Positions 9,767 through 22,232 of a DNA stretch of 64,000 nucleotides are shown in pieces. The stretch covers positions 1,116,001 to 1,180,000 of the forward strand of contig JAHGAU010000017.1 of NCBI GenBank assembly GCA_019925105.1. Direction: 5' to 3'. Each line of letters opens with the position of its first letter. The first letter of the stretch is position 1. The notes beneath the pieces were generated by a model that was not told the DNA's origin, ran no database searches, and worked only from the letters and a program-made list of their open reading frames with translations. The position numbers were made by a program, and so were the translations under genes. This stretch comes from Niebla homalea (Eukaryota > Ascomycota > Lecanoromycetes > Lecanorales > Ramalinaceae).

Positions 9767-12700
9767 ATGGACCGTGCAGGCCAGATCCACCCCAAAGGCA
9801 CAAGTAATGGCGCCGGCGTCATACAATCGTCTACCGAGCGTGCTTACAATACATCTACCGCAGGCCCTTTGGACAGTAAGCATGCGCCACAGCAACCCTC
9901 AGCTCTGCAGGTCAGCGTATCGTCAACTCCCGTCCCTATGTCCGCCCCACCAGTCTTGCGAAGCCCTGTGTCCCCAGACTCTCCAACTGCTTTCCAAGAT
10001 TCCAGCGGACATCCACCGCAGTCACCGAGCTCTGACTTCCCGAGTCCAGGTCAGCGCATCAGCTCCCCCAAGTCTCCTAGGGAGCGTATGGACGCCTTTC
10101 TAAGGCAGGAGGAGTCGCGCGTACCTGGAAGCAGCCACGGCGAAGGGACTGCCCCTTTGAGAGATGCTTCACGTTCGCCTTCTATAGTACAATCCTATAG
10201 CCCCTTGCGAAAGGTTTCCTCGCCTTTGCCGGACAGGACTATGGCAAGCTCGTCCCCACCATCGCCTCGATCTACAATCTCACCGCCCCTGGTAGGCTCC
10301 TCTCTACGTCCAGAGGGTAGATCAGCTCCGCGAACCTCGTCTATCGACTCCGCCATCTCCTCCATATCGCTCTCCACAACCCACTCACCGAAAGGCTCTT
10401 TGGATTCTTCAACCACTTCCTCCACCGAGGTCTCCAATCTCATCAGGACCGCTGGGTCTGCGGAAGCGTTGATTCACCATTTGATCAAAGAGAAGCAGCA
10501 GGTAGACTCGCAAAATGCTCAGCTGTGGACGCTTGTTGAGAAACAGCGGAAGCTGGTGCTTGGCTTGAATAATGACCTCGAAAGAGCGGCTCGAGACAGA
10601 GAACGGTTTCGCAAGCAGTTGAACTCTTTGCAAAAGAATACATCTCGATATTCCGAATCACCCTCCGTAGCTCCCACACCTCCATCAAAGCGGACAGATG
10701 CTCAGTCGCCTGCACCCAGCGAGACTTCGACAGACTTACCCATTCAAAGACAGAGTCTGGAAGACCCTGGGGCTGGAGGAAAGGAAGGAGACACCCTCAA
10801 GCTACGGCCGCTGGGTACGGAAGTTGCGAGGAACGGGGCGGATTCAATACCTAGAGCAGTAGATGAGTCTAGCGACTGGGTCAAGAGTAAGGCCTCCCCA
10901 GCCGGTGGCCATCATTCCCACAAACAAACTTCAAGCTCCGACCTTGGAGTCTTCAATCCATCTAAGCCGGCTCAGCAAAGGCCTTTGCTGCAAACGCAAG
11001 ATATACATCAGGTCCAGCAAGGCACGACGACTTTGCACTCGTCGCAGACTTCGCCCACAGGGATGCAAGGCATTTCCCCCACAAGCAGCTTCACAGCCAA
11101 GCGTTCCCAACCTTTTTCTGCGAAGCCTTTCAATGGTCCATCTCTGGTTCTGACCGAATCCACACCTCCCGGAAATGATATTGAAAAGATGACTCCTCCT
11201 CGTAAAGCACCCCCGGCACCTCTTGATCTTGGCCCGCAAAAGATTGCATCACTTGGCCAGCCAAGATCAGCAACGGAGGAACACTCTGCTTCAGAGTATG
11301 AAGATGACTCCCAACCCGAGCAGATTGGCCTTGCGAGGGGCAGGAGGACAACAAGGGAGGCTGACGATAGAGAGAGGCTCATTCTACAGCAGAGACAGAG
11401 TGAAGAACGCAGTCAGAGCCTAAAAGCGAAGGTTTCAAAATCCAGGTCTGGGTCGAAAAGATCCCAGGTTGGCAATGATGGCTCAAACCCAAATACACAG
11501 GCCTTGCCAATGCCACCATCTATCAAGGCGGTTGCTCCGGAGCCATCGCCAGCCCTGGCCAACTCTTTTTCAGCGCAGCCAGCCTCCCTGGCAGGGATGC
11601 TGAACCCTACGAATGTCCCGAGAAGCACTGAGGTGAAGGAGCAGGTGGCATTCGCAAAGCCACCAATGAGCCCCGGTCTGCCATCGAGTCCGCGGCCTAT
11701 TGACCGTCCTATGAACGCACCAGCTCCGAGGCTACCACGTGATGCGATACATGCTGTTGTCTCACCTCCATTGTCCCCCAGACCCGGCCTGGTTGGATTA
11801 CCCCTCTCGCCCAGAGCACCACGACAGCATATTCCCTTGCCTCTGAACAACACTTCTTCTTTCACCGCCCAAAGTCTCGCAATACGCCCGGTACTTGGTG
11901 CTCCGAGTGAATCCACCCCGGACCATCAAGACGGACCTAGCCAAAAGCTTCAGTCAGAATTGCGTCTTGGGCGAAACCCAGTTGAAGCTAGTATTCCGAA
12001 GGCGATAGACCAAAGTCAAGGTCTTGCATCCAATGGAGTCTTCCAAGGGCTTGTCTCAGAAGCGTATCCTGGACTGCTGATCCCTCCCAATGCTTTGCCC
12101 TCTATCAAAATCAGTGTAGTGTCATCGCGACTCAAACCCTCCCGCTATAGCCTAGTCTTAAAAGGCGCCGATGAAGAGCCTGTCTATACCTTGGGAATTT
12201 CCACAAGATCTCATGGCCAGAATCTATGGCAAGTAGAGAAACCCATTCACTCACTTCAGCAACTTGATCACCAGCTCAGGCAGACCTGTAGGATAGACCA
12301 CAAGCTCCCAGATCGTGGCCTGTTTAATGGCCATGCTCCTGCGAAAATTGACGCCCGCAGAGCGGCTCTGGAAAGATATCTTGAGGCCACGCTTGACACG
12401 CAATTGGATGAGAAAGCAGCTATGGTCTTGTGCCAGTATTTGTCATCGAATGTTCTGGAGCTGGGGCGTGGTGGGACGAACACAATTGACTCTCCTGAAT
12501 CACCAGCAAAGCAAAGCAATTTCTCTCGTAATACTAAGGTTGGGTACCTCACGAAACGCGGTAAAAATTTCGGAGGGTGGAAAGCGAGATTCTTCGTGCT
12601 TGAAGAACCAACCCTGAAGTATTACGAGAGCCCTGGAGGAGCGGTCCTGGGGACTATCAAGCTACATGGAGCTGAGGTTGGCAGACAGTCTCCACCGAGG

Positions 12701-14373
12701 CCTGTCGGCTCAAACGAGGAGGGCGATGGCCAATACAGGCATGCCTTCCTCATTCGCGAACCCAAACGAAAGGATCCATTGAGCTCTACCGATCACATAT
12801 TGTGTGCAGAAAGCGACACCGAGCGAGACGCTTGGGTGAACTCCCTGATTGGCTATACTGACCACTCCGAAACCCATGTCAAAGTTGGCCCGAGTGCTCG
12901 AAAGAGCGAAATACCGGCCGGCAAGATAGCACCTGCGTTGAGAAAGAATCCCTCTAAACAAGACAACGTGAGCAAGGCTAGCCCGGACGATGAGAAGTTT
13001 CACGGTTTGCAATCGGTGCCTTATGAAGAAACCCAGGCGGCACAACCTCCTCAGGTGCATGTCACGCCGGAGCCGCTGGCCGATGACTCCCCTTCGCCAA
13101 CGACGCCAAACTCACACGTTTCAGAGAGGGCGCCCTCCGTTTTGTCGAAGCCGATTTCTGGACCCCAGAATGGAGCCAAGATTAGTGACGCGGGAGCATG
13201 GGGCAACAAACCGATGGCGTCACCTTTGCCATTGCAGAGAGAGGCGAGGAAAAGGAGTCTCTTCAATTTTCATAACAAAGAAACAAACCATTTGGGGACC
13301 TATCATCCGAATGGCTCTGATCTCAGCTTGACTCAGCAACAATACCAGGAACAGATCACCAACGTCAAGGCCGCGTTTGGCGCGCCCCTTGCCGAAGCCG
13401 TGGAATATTGCGGGCCCAAAGATGTCCCTGATACTTGTTTGCCAGCGGTCGTGTTCCGATGCCTCCGATACCTAGAGGCCAAACATGCTTCTGACGAGGA
13501 GGGTCTCTTCCGCATGAGTGGTTCTAACACGCTCATTAAGAACCTCAAGAACAGGTTCAATGCAGAGGGCGATTTTGACATGCTAGCTAATGGGCAATAT
13601 TACGATGTACATGCTGTTGCGTCCCTGCTCAAGCAGTATCTGCGGGACCTCCCTTCGACGGTTTTGACGAAGGAGCTGCATATGCAATTCCTGCAAGTCC
13701 TCGGTACGTCTTCATTCTATACCCAAACCCGCACATGAGCAAGACTGACACAGAATCAGAATTTCGAAATGTACGAGGGAAGAAGGCCGCCTTCAACTCT
13801 CTGGTGCACAAGCTGCCCCTCCCAAATTATCGTCTATTGAAAGCTCTTTCTGCATTCCTCGTGTCTGTCGTCACTAATTCGGAAGTCAACAAAATGGACA
13901 TTCGCAACGTCGGCATTGTCTTCTCACCAACACTCAATATACCAACGCCTGTCATTGAGATGTTCGTCACAGAATTTGAAGGGATCTTTGGCGACCCCAT
14001 GGAGGAGTCTGATGTCCCCTCCTTGCAATCTTCCGCACCCCAGGCCTTGACCGCAGATGACATCAGGAGTCCCCGCCGTCAGATGTTCTCGGAAATCCCA
14101 ACTCCAGGTCACAATCAAACCTCATTCGCTCATAATCAATCTCGGCCGTTAGATAACGTCCTTTCTGACCGGCTGCAAGGGCAGCAAGAGATGGGCTTTG
14201 CGCCTCTGCAGCCAGCATACAACGTCTCTGAGTCCGCTTCCCATGCCTCAACACAGCAAGCGGACGCTGTCACCCTTCCAGGACCCGAGTATGGTATTGC
14301 CAGACCCAGGAACTTGGCTCCTGGGAACTTGGCAAAGCAAAGTCGACGTGAGAGCTCTATGTTATTAATGTAA
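9767..14373 (+). CDS. BEM3: PX-PH-RhoGAP protein (Bem3-like Rho/Cdc42 GTPase activator)
   Basis: Model: join(9767..13703, 13754..14373), a 50-nt intron, 1518 aa. Residues 1-770 are mostly disordered, Ser/Pro-rich, with a short coiled coil near 245-305. A PX domain begins near 776 (LPSIKISVVSSRLKPSRYSL). A PH domain starts near 924 (VGYLTKRGKNFGGWKARFF). A RhoGAP domain spans about 1200-1400, with the arginine finger in EEGLFRMSG and the later KMDIRNVGIVFSPTL motif. This order is that of yeast Bem3, which stimulates GTP hydrolysis by Cdc42 at sites of polar growth. The acceptor has two possible AGs six bases apart (13748-13759 region), both in frame. The ATG at 9767 is the first in the frame. 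Confidence 0.9.
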
Positions 14374-15000
14374 TTTCTCGTTGGCACATCACTCTCTGGC
14401 TAAGGCGACAGACCTCAATCGAAACGAGAAGTTCTCAATCTGCTAGTAGAACAAGCACTGGGAGGATCTCGCGCGCGGGCTCACAGTCTTTCGCCTCGGG
14501 GACACATCATTGGGGGTTTGCTCAAGTCACTTATGTCTTCGAGCCGATTCGTGTGCATACAATATTCGGAACATATCTCCTCAAGTATGACGGCGGGATA
14601 CCTTTTCCAAGTGTAATAATTAATTCCCCTATTGATCTGGACGACATGTTGGCTAAGCGTCACTACTGGAAATTAAGGCGGCGTGATGGTTTCTGGCAAT
14701 CGTAGGGGGGGATATGTTAATGGACGATAACGGCGTCAGGATGATTTTTGATACCCGGGTGGCCGCTATTCGCGCGACACTCATCGTTGAACGATAGATT
14801 TACCTCAGACGTAGTTTTTGCAGGGAACCTATATGCGAAAACAAGATAGTGACAATGTTGCTCTGGTACACGTTATTGAGTAAGGTATGCTAAAGTCAGT
14901 GGCATAGTTACCGTAATCTATGTTTGGTAAAACCCTACATTTAGCGTTTGAAATTCTGATTTTGTATCGCGCAATTTTACCCGCGGTCAGCAACGACAAC
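14374..15000. other. Intergenic, tandem genes
   Basis: 3' flank of the RhoGAP gene and promoter of the snRNP gene. AT-rich with no supported coding or RNA feature. Confidence 0.5.
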
Positions 15001-15709
15001 ATGACCAATTTTAATGGCCCCCCCCGAAAGGGTGCCGCCTCACCAAATCAAACGTAAGTCTTATGGATACAGCGTGCAAGGCATATGGTCTGACCAGAAG
15101 CTACAGCTAAGATGTATTCACAGTCTTTATCTGACCAATCTCACGGAAAAGCTACGGAAAGCCGATCTGAAGCTATCCATATACACACTATGCTCGACTT
15201 ACGGGCCTGTCCTCGATGTGGTCGTTATGCCAGGCGACAAGTGGAGGGGCCAGGCCTGGGTGGCTTTCAAAGACGTGCAAGCCTCGACGCAAGCGATGAG
15301 GGCGCTTCAGGATTTTGAATTCTTCGACAAGCAAATGGTGTGGACTCTGGCGGCGTCTTGATCATTCTCTGCGGCTGATCTGACCCATCATTAGAAGCTG
15401 CACTACGCAAAATCCAAATCAAACACCATCGCGAAATTGGACGGCACCTATCGTCCACCAACCACAAATATCAATGCAGTCACAACCACTGATTTACAGC
15501 AACAGATCTTTGCAGCTCCAGGTTCAAAGGCTCCGGCACCTATCGAGCCTTACCCGCCTGTACACGCCATCGGGAAGATGGATGTCGATTCAAGGGAAGA
15601 AGAGGCAAAAGGGGTCAAAAGAGCAAGGGAGGAGGAAAGCGACGAGGAGGTAGCCATGGATGAGGACAGTGACGCGCCAATGGAGGAAGGGAGTGACGAA
15701 GATGACTGA
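15001..15709 (+). CDS. U2 snRNP B''/U1A-type RNA-binding protein
   Basis: Model: join(15001..15053, 15124..15337, 15395..15709), 193 aa. The start at 15001 rather than the ATG at 15014 is forced by phase: only the former joins in frame to the RRM across the 70-nt intron, giving ...SPNQTLYLTNLTEKLRK. One RRM covers about residues 16-95, with RNP-like strands (TLYLTNL; RGQAWVAFKD) and the family phrases AMRALQDFEFF and KLHYAKSKS. A linker and an acidic tail with an embedded basic KRAREEE follow. The second intron has a weak donor, GTGTGG. Yeast Msl1 and animal U2B'' bind stem-loop IV of U2 snRNA in the spliceosome. No second RRM is present. U1A and U2B'' cannot be separated here. Confidence 0.88.
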
Positions 15710-15776
15710 GCGGGCGGTGAGTGGAGGCAGCGCAACGGCGATGAATTGGTATTTAGTGATCTGCCTTGAGGAGTTC

Positions 15777-16528
15777 TCAGTCGAAGGACGATCGCATATA
15801 CACGGCTGCCAATGATCTGGGCAGAGACAGTCCCACAGACGCACCCACAACGCCGATCCAAAGCATCAAGTAATCGTCTGCCGTGGGCTTCCGGTGAAAG
15901 GTTTTCATCACAGCCCCAATAGCCCCAGCTGTTTGGCAAGGGTGTACCCAAAAGCATGGTACGTCCGTTACTGGGTGATTCTCGACATGATTCTATGAGC
16001 TCTCATTCAAATTTCAAGTTGGTGTAAAGACTCACGGTCATGCTGATACCCCCCATGACGCCGATGTTCTTCAGCACCCCATGCTGATACTTTGGCACCA
16101 AGGTTTCATATACGGTATCGATACTAATGGTTGGATGGAAGAAATAGATTACAGGCACTCTGTAGGTAGGCGAATAGATGATATGATAGGTAATCTTCGA
16201 CGCTTCTGGGAGTGAAGCAATTGGATGAACAGCAGCCTGATGAATGCATCAGGGCCGCTGACTTGCAAAAGATGTCAAGCAGAGAGAGTACCTCATCTAG
16301 ATCAGCAAGCATTTCGTCCTCGTCTTCGGTTTCCTCCGGTTTGGGAAGAGACTCTTTCAAAACCCTTGTCATGATAAGATGGTTATTGATATTGATACTT
16401 ATTGTGATGCCATCGACGTTGTCACTAGTAGCGGCGCACTTCGCCAACCTCCGACATGCCTTCGCAAGACCGTCCTCAGATATGCAACCATCAAGCATTC
16501 CATCGGGAGTCAAGAACGGAAGGACCAT
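15777..16528 (-). CDS. ATG10: Ubiquitin-like-conjugating (E2-like) enzyme Atg10
   Basis: Model: complement of 15777..15980, 16036..16236 and 16292..16528; all introns phase 0 (55 nt, 55 nt), 213 aa. Diagnostic Atg3/Atg10-family blocks are ITYHIIYSPTYRVPVIYF in exon 2 and NHPVTDVPCFWVHPCQTAGA in exon 3. The Cys of the HPCQT motif, about residue 161, is the expected thioester cysteine. Atg10 transfers Atg12 to Atg5 in autophagosome formation. The N-terminus (LTPDG...) resembles the start of other Atg10 proteins but is weakly conserved, so the start codon is less certain than the rest. It converges on the snRNP gene, with 67 bp between stop codons. Confidence 0.88.
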
Positions 16529-17188
16529 CGACGAGTAGTGTGCGGATTATACAGAGTATGCTGTGCTCGACGGCAGACTCTGACCGCGGTACCTGATTGA
16601 CATTTGCGCGGGAGAGAGCACCCAAGGATCATACCAGGTTGCCACGCAAAGTCGCATACCTCTGCAAGGCGCGGCCGCCACCGACGTAGACGCGCGTGTA
16701 TGTGTGGCTGGGGTGCTGGGGGGCTGGGGGCTGTGGCGCTAGCTAATTAGCTAAATTCCCTGTTTACAATAATAGAAATATCCTGAGGATTGCCTGCCCC
16801 ATCCTTCATCTACACGTGAGTTTGAGCAGCAAACTTGCTCTAGCATGCTAATTCTGTCGATCGTTTATTGCACGTCTTCCCTCTCACTTCTTGAATGCTT
16901 TGTTAGAACCCCACGGCCCTCCCTCGCCAGTAGACTTCACTCTGTCCACCTAGGCGATTGATACTCTATGAATCAGCATTTCCGAGCGATTGACGACATC
17001 TCATTGACAAGTTCTTCATATCCAGTATAATGTTCGAGCCATCAGGCTAGATACCGTTCACTACTCCATTCATCCATTTCTTGTCAACTACTAAGCTACC
17101 TTTCCTAGTTTTTGGCTAGCGTGTTGGAGGATTGTGCTCTTCTTTTCGACAAGTCGAGGAAGACTTGGGAGCACTTAGAACATTAGAT
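16529..17188. other. Intergenic, divergent promoter region
   Basis: Between the divergent ATG10 and disordered-protein starts. A G-rich tract (16711-16736) and a pyrimidine-rich leader before 17189 are visible. No gene is supported. Confidence 0.5.
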
Positions 17189-20100
17189 ATGGGCTGGAAA
17201 CAGGATGGGGTGTCCAGACGTCTGTCGAAGCCACGAACCAACAACTCCTCCTCCTTGAGCTTGCTCGATTTTTCGGATCCAGCCCCCGCGACAAGCTCGA
17301 CTTTAAGCTCGTCTGATATGGATTACTTTGGCGATGCGCCCATAGTGACCTCACAAGGAGAACGGAGGAGTAGGCGGACATCGCGTTCTACATTACGTGC
17401 CTATCTATACGGGTCGCGGGATGAATCCTCGCAGAATCTCTCTTCGGATGACGACGAAAGTCCGTCAAAGGAGAATACAGGGCGCTCTCGAAGCTCAAAA
17501 AAGAGGGCGTCATTGGTTGGCTCATCTTTGATGCAGCTCTCCAGTGCCAAGTACTCCACAGCTCGCCTCTCGAACTCCTCCACTTCCAGGTTGCTGTCCT
17601 CAGATGACATAGAGGAACCCGCGATTGTAGCCCAACAGATCAAACAACGGGCTCACAACGACATTCTTGCGGCTCATAATCATATTCCGTCACCAATTGA
17701 CGAGGACAAGCACGTGGATTCTATCTTTGCGCCAGTACGCCGCAAGTCCCTGTATACGCCCGGCATTGCGACCCGAAACACATCGGACATCCTTCGAAAA
17801 CCTCCACCTCAGCAAGGATCGCAAAGTGCGCTATCTGAGGCCGATAGTAAGTGATCCTTCCTTCCGTCTCTCTCCTTGCATCTGTGGCATCAATTATTGT
17901 AGATCTCGTCCCGAACCCTAATTCCACTTCAAGAATTGGCCTATTACACTGCTTTAAGACCAAAAAAAATTCAAAGGCGCTGCTAATGATCAACTCTGAG
18001 TAGAATGCTATTACTATGATCCATGCCATTCAGTATCGTCTCCTTTAGCACGGCTCGCTGCACTCAATGTTCACAATGATGGCAGATCGACACCTTGCAC
18101 TTTGAATATTTCTCATCTTGGGGGCTTGGAACTGGGGACACTCCGTGTGACTAACGACTCGGTTCCGCCCGTGACAAACTCCAATTTGCAATGTCCTCGC
18201 TCACCCAGTCTGATCTCAAATGCTCAGGATGACTGTCGCAAGCATTCAGAAGAGACTGTGGAACGCTCATTTCCGTCTCCACTGCAGTCGCAAGACCAAA
18301 GCAGAATCTCGATAGCCTCTTCAACTGCAGCAAGCGGGCGAATCACTGGAGATGATGTTAATGCCGAAGGTCAAAGCGGACTTGCACGACGATCTTTGGA
18401 GGCTCCTGAGCCTGAATCTTCACCAAGTGCTTCTACCATGGCTAATGAATACATGGCTGAAGTCGGACCTGGTCCATTTCTCCTGAGTTCCAACCCTACA
18501 CAAGCTCTTGATTCACATCGAACTGGAAACATTGACGATGGTTCGGAAGCTATAGGACAGTTGGGTCTGAGCTCGCCGCTCAAATGGACCAATGAAGTTC
18601 ATGAATCTGCTTACCAAGGTCCAGGCAGAAGCAGCTTGGACAAGCTTCCGGGAGAGTTCTCCCATTCGTCAACCAGGATCTCGTATGCATCCACCTACGC
18701 CGATCCATTAGACGGCGCTGTCAAGACTGACAGTGGCTATAATTCATACGACTCCCTCGATGCTCACGTAACTCTGGAATACGAGAGGCATAGGTTTGGC
18801 GAGACGAGCCCTTGTGCTGTAGCTATAGAGACAGATTTACCGACATTGGTTCATGGCACAAGGGCAGGGACCTCGACAGTACCAGGGCCAATCGAGACTT
18901 CTAGTCGGTCATTATCTAGTCAGACGGTCCGCAAACTGCAAAAATTGCGGCCTGGGTCTCAGACCAATACCACACCAACTCTTCGAGTGAATGATTGCTC
19001 GGACGTCCACCACTTTTCGGGGCTCGATGTCCCTCGAGTACCCTCACCAATGGTCGCAAGACATACGGAAAGGCTTCAGCAATTTCCTGCCCTTGATCAT
19101 ACGTTCCCAAGTTCGCACCACGTTTCACGCGAGGACAGTCCGGAGCCCGCCTGTTTCATGCCTTCTCAGGTTCGATTTCCCTCGCCAGCAAATGCCTTGG
19201 AAAGTGCAATCACAGGATTTGTGGCACACTGTGCGTATGATGGGCCGATGGAGAGAATGGGACAAGAACACGATAGACCAGGCGCCAAGGTTTCAGGTGG
19301 CGAGCGATGCGGTGAGCTTAAGCTTTCAGAGAATGGTTTCGCACTTGGTGTCAAAGGCCAAAGGAAGACACAAAAGAAGCTTGTCAAGAACGCTGAGGAG
19401 ACGAGGCGGAGGCTGATCAAGGAAGAGAAAGATCTTGCAAAGCGTCTTGAGAAGGACAGGAAGCTCTTCGAAGAACAAGTGAAGAAATGTAATCGCACTG
19501 AGCGATCAAGATCCCGAATATCGCGAGGCCGTAGAAAGTCTTCGGACTACCGACAAAGCCATTGCGAAGATGGCACAAATATTGCGGATTTTGGCACCGT
19601 CGCGGAATCGTTAGGATCGGGCCCCTACGACGTTGCGACTTCGATACATCCCAAGAGTTCTCGGGAAGTCAGGGATCGTTCTCCGTATCAGATGTAAGTA
19701 CCCGTCTCGACTCATCAGCCTCTCGTCAGCATGTGAGTGATATGTAGCCTGAACGGGTTCACCTGGCGTTGTAGCCGTCTACTCACTACCCCGGCCAGAC
19801 ACTATCTCCTTTGTCGCGACTTCCGCTGCAAACTCTCGTAGTGAAGCAAAGAATCGCACAGGTTGCTAATCTGATGTCAGTGCTAGGACCTCATCTGTTC
19901 TTAGGGCACAGTTACCTACCTCCAATGAAGGCATATCACGTTTCCCTTACGAGCGACAATGTAGCTCTTTCCGGAGTCAAAGTCGTGGTAGACCAACCAT
20001 ACCACTTGATGAGATCTCTAAACACCGCAGATCTTCATTTGATGGAAAGTCGCAGCCTCGCCCGACGTTTGATGGAGAGCCGCCTATGCCAGCGTTGTAT

Positions 20101-20787
20101 GCGCCCTACCGGCAAGCCATTGTATCGGATGCAGAGGGCAGTCGTCCAGTCCAGCAAATGGCAGTACCGGGCTCAGCGAGCGGCCGTTTACCGTACGATA
20201 GTGGTTCCAAACCAAACGAATCGCCGAGGCCACAGAGTATGTTTCTCCCAATCTCGGTGGCAACAACTTCCCATCCCTCTAATATGAACAATCCATTCGA
20301 CGTGGACACTCGAGGAAGGACTATTCCCAATCTATGGAGCAAAGGTTCTCTGGAGAAGAGAACAGAAAAGGGCTCAAGGCACGAGGATGAGGATGAGGAA
20401 TGTACAGATGATTTGCAGTCACAAGTCCTTGCCACAGATGATGTCTGGCAAGCTCAGCGGCAAGCATGGGCTGAGCGCCGGAAATCTGCAGGCGAAGCTC
20501 TACGGCATCAGCACCCCCTCTCAGGCGAACGGCGAACAGACTCAAGAAATGACACTGACGGCAAGGAGAAGGCCAGTCCACCATCTACATCAGCGATCTT
20601 TGGCTTATCTGGCCGTTACCAAGGAGGCTTGCAATATGGCTATGAGCCAGGTTGCGGCCTTGGCGGTAGTGCTGGAACAAGACCCGCTCGCAACGGTGCG
20701 AGTCGGAAGAGCGTCATTGTGAGCCAAGGCTTCGGCCTTGACTTGAGTGATGTGCCCATATTTGTGGCAGCAAGTCCTACTACGTAA
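17189..20787 (+). CDS. Disordered Ser-rich fungal protein with coiled coil, unknown function
   Basis: Model: join(17189..17846, 18004..19693, 19881..20787), 1084 aa, introns of 157 and 187 nt. I do not recognise the family. The N-terminus (MGWKQDGVSRRLSKPR) is followed by Ser/Asp-rich sequence with many Ser-Pro sites. A charged helix likely to form a coiled coil lies near residues 645-690 (KKLVKNAEETRRRLIKEEKD). A second Arg/Ser-rich stretch follows. The last exon has the repeated phrase (S/T)FDG-x-(S/P), an acidic patch, and ends GLDLSDVPIFVAASPTT. No membrane segment or enzyme motif. The second intron contains a short open stretch (19776-19862) that cannot be joined in frame, so it was left out. 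Function not assignable. Confidence 0.72.
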
Positions 20788-21304
20788 CATGACTTTGATC
20801 TGATATGCATGATGATATAGGTATCATTCAGCGATCCATGAATTTTATATAGCTACGGGAACCAAGATGAGCCGGCTAGTGGCCGCGATTGGGGTCGTGA
20901 TGAAGGCATGAAACGGACGAGAACTAATTGCTCCTTGTAGATATCGAAACAGCATCGATGCTCATAATGTCTATTGGGAGGGTAATGCCGCGCAAGTACA
21001 TGGATGCCATGATAGTCATCATTCACTTGATTCCATACATAATCATAACTTCAGCCTGGTGAGCCCTCAAGCCCTCTTCTTTTGTCCTCGCAGACCCTGA
21101 TCAGGGATGTCCGATCTAGTATATCCGACTTGGTATATCCGAGTTATTATTCCCGGCACGGAACTGATGGCTCACAACGCGTAGACCTGAATTCAGCTCT
21201 TTCCAACAATATCATAGTGTCAATCATTCCTCTAATCACCTCACAAAGCTCAAGCTCTGCATTCTGCTTGTCATCTTCACTACTTAAGCTGCCCTCTCTC
21301 TTTC
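20788..21304. other. Intergenic, promoter of PUP3
   Basis: 3' flank of the disordered-protein gene and a pyrimidine-rich leader ending just before the PUP3 ATG. No gene seen; no GGTGGCAAA-type proteasome element was found by eye. Confidence 0.5.
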
Positions 21305-22105
21305 ATGGTAAGCCAAGCGCTCACTTCACTAGACCGAAAGCTCTGTTAACATTGCTGCAAGGCCTCTCCCTTCTCCATCAGTATGCCCTTCTAACATTGC
21401 CATGGCGTCCTTCTGACAGCTGTCTGACCGGATCCTACAGATGGTGGCGCTTGTGTTGCCATGGTTGGCAAGGATTGCGTTGCCATAGCCTGCGACCTTC
21501 GACTTGGCCTTCAATCCATGACCGTCTCCAACAACTTCCCCAAAGTCTTCCCTTTCGGCAATGTTTATCTAGGTCTCACCGGCCTCGCCACCGACGTTTC
21601 GACTGTATCGGATCTCTTTAGGTACAAGGTCAACATGTACCGCCTACGGGAGGAAAGAAGCATCTCCCCACAGACCATGGCCAACCTGGTGAGCACGAGT
21701 TTGTATGAAAAGAGATTTGGACCCTACTTTGTCAGTCCCGTCGTGGCCGGCATCAATCACACGACAGGGAAGCCATTCATCTGCGGCTTCGACAGTATTG
21801 GATGCATCGACTTCGCCAAGGACTTTATTGTGTCCGGCACCGCCAGTGACCAACTATTTGGAACCTGTGAAGGTTTATGGGAACCAGACCTGGTACGAAA
21901 CATGACCCCCATGGCAAGCGCCGTCGTCGTCGTCCTCCTACTGATCCGCTCTGCCCTGTAGGAACCTGAAGATCTCTTCGAGACAGTCTCCCAGGCCTTG
22001 TTGAACGCCGTCGACCGCGATGCTCTGTCCGGCTGGGGTGCGCACGTCTATATTATAGAGAAGGACAAGGTTACAAAACGACTGTTGAAAGGGAGACAAG
22101 ATTGA
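21305..22105 (+). CDS. PUP3: 20S proteasome subunit beta3
   Basis: Model: join(21305..21307, 21362..21380, 21441..21892, 21962..22105), 205 aa, the usual family length. Exon 1 is the ATG alone and exon 2 is 19 nt; together they give MASPFSINGGACVAM, matching the INGG start of beta3 subunits. The core is nearly diagnostic: [64 protein letters not shown] and the C-terminal [18 protein letters not shown]. Beta3 is a non-catalytic subunit of the core particle. The gene converges on BUD23, with 127 bp between stops. Introns are 54, 60 and 69 nt. Confidence 0.95.
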
Positions 22106-22232
22106 GTAGGGTGTCAAATTCAGCATGTGTGGCGTACCTTGATCGACCTCGCATGTCCCTGCTGTCCGGCGCCTCGCCCGCCCGCTCTTGCCAAATCCCT
22201 CGCTTCGCTCTCGCGCATGTTGCGATCGTCAT

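Noticed and set aside
19776..19862. An extra exon inside the second intron of the 17-20 kb disordered-protein gene
   Set aside because: The stretch is open and protein-like, but its phase does not match the upstream exon; joining it runs into a TAG.
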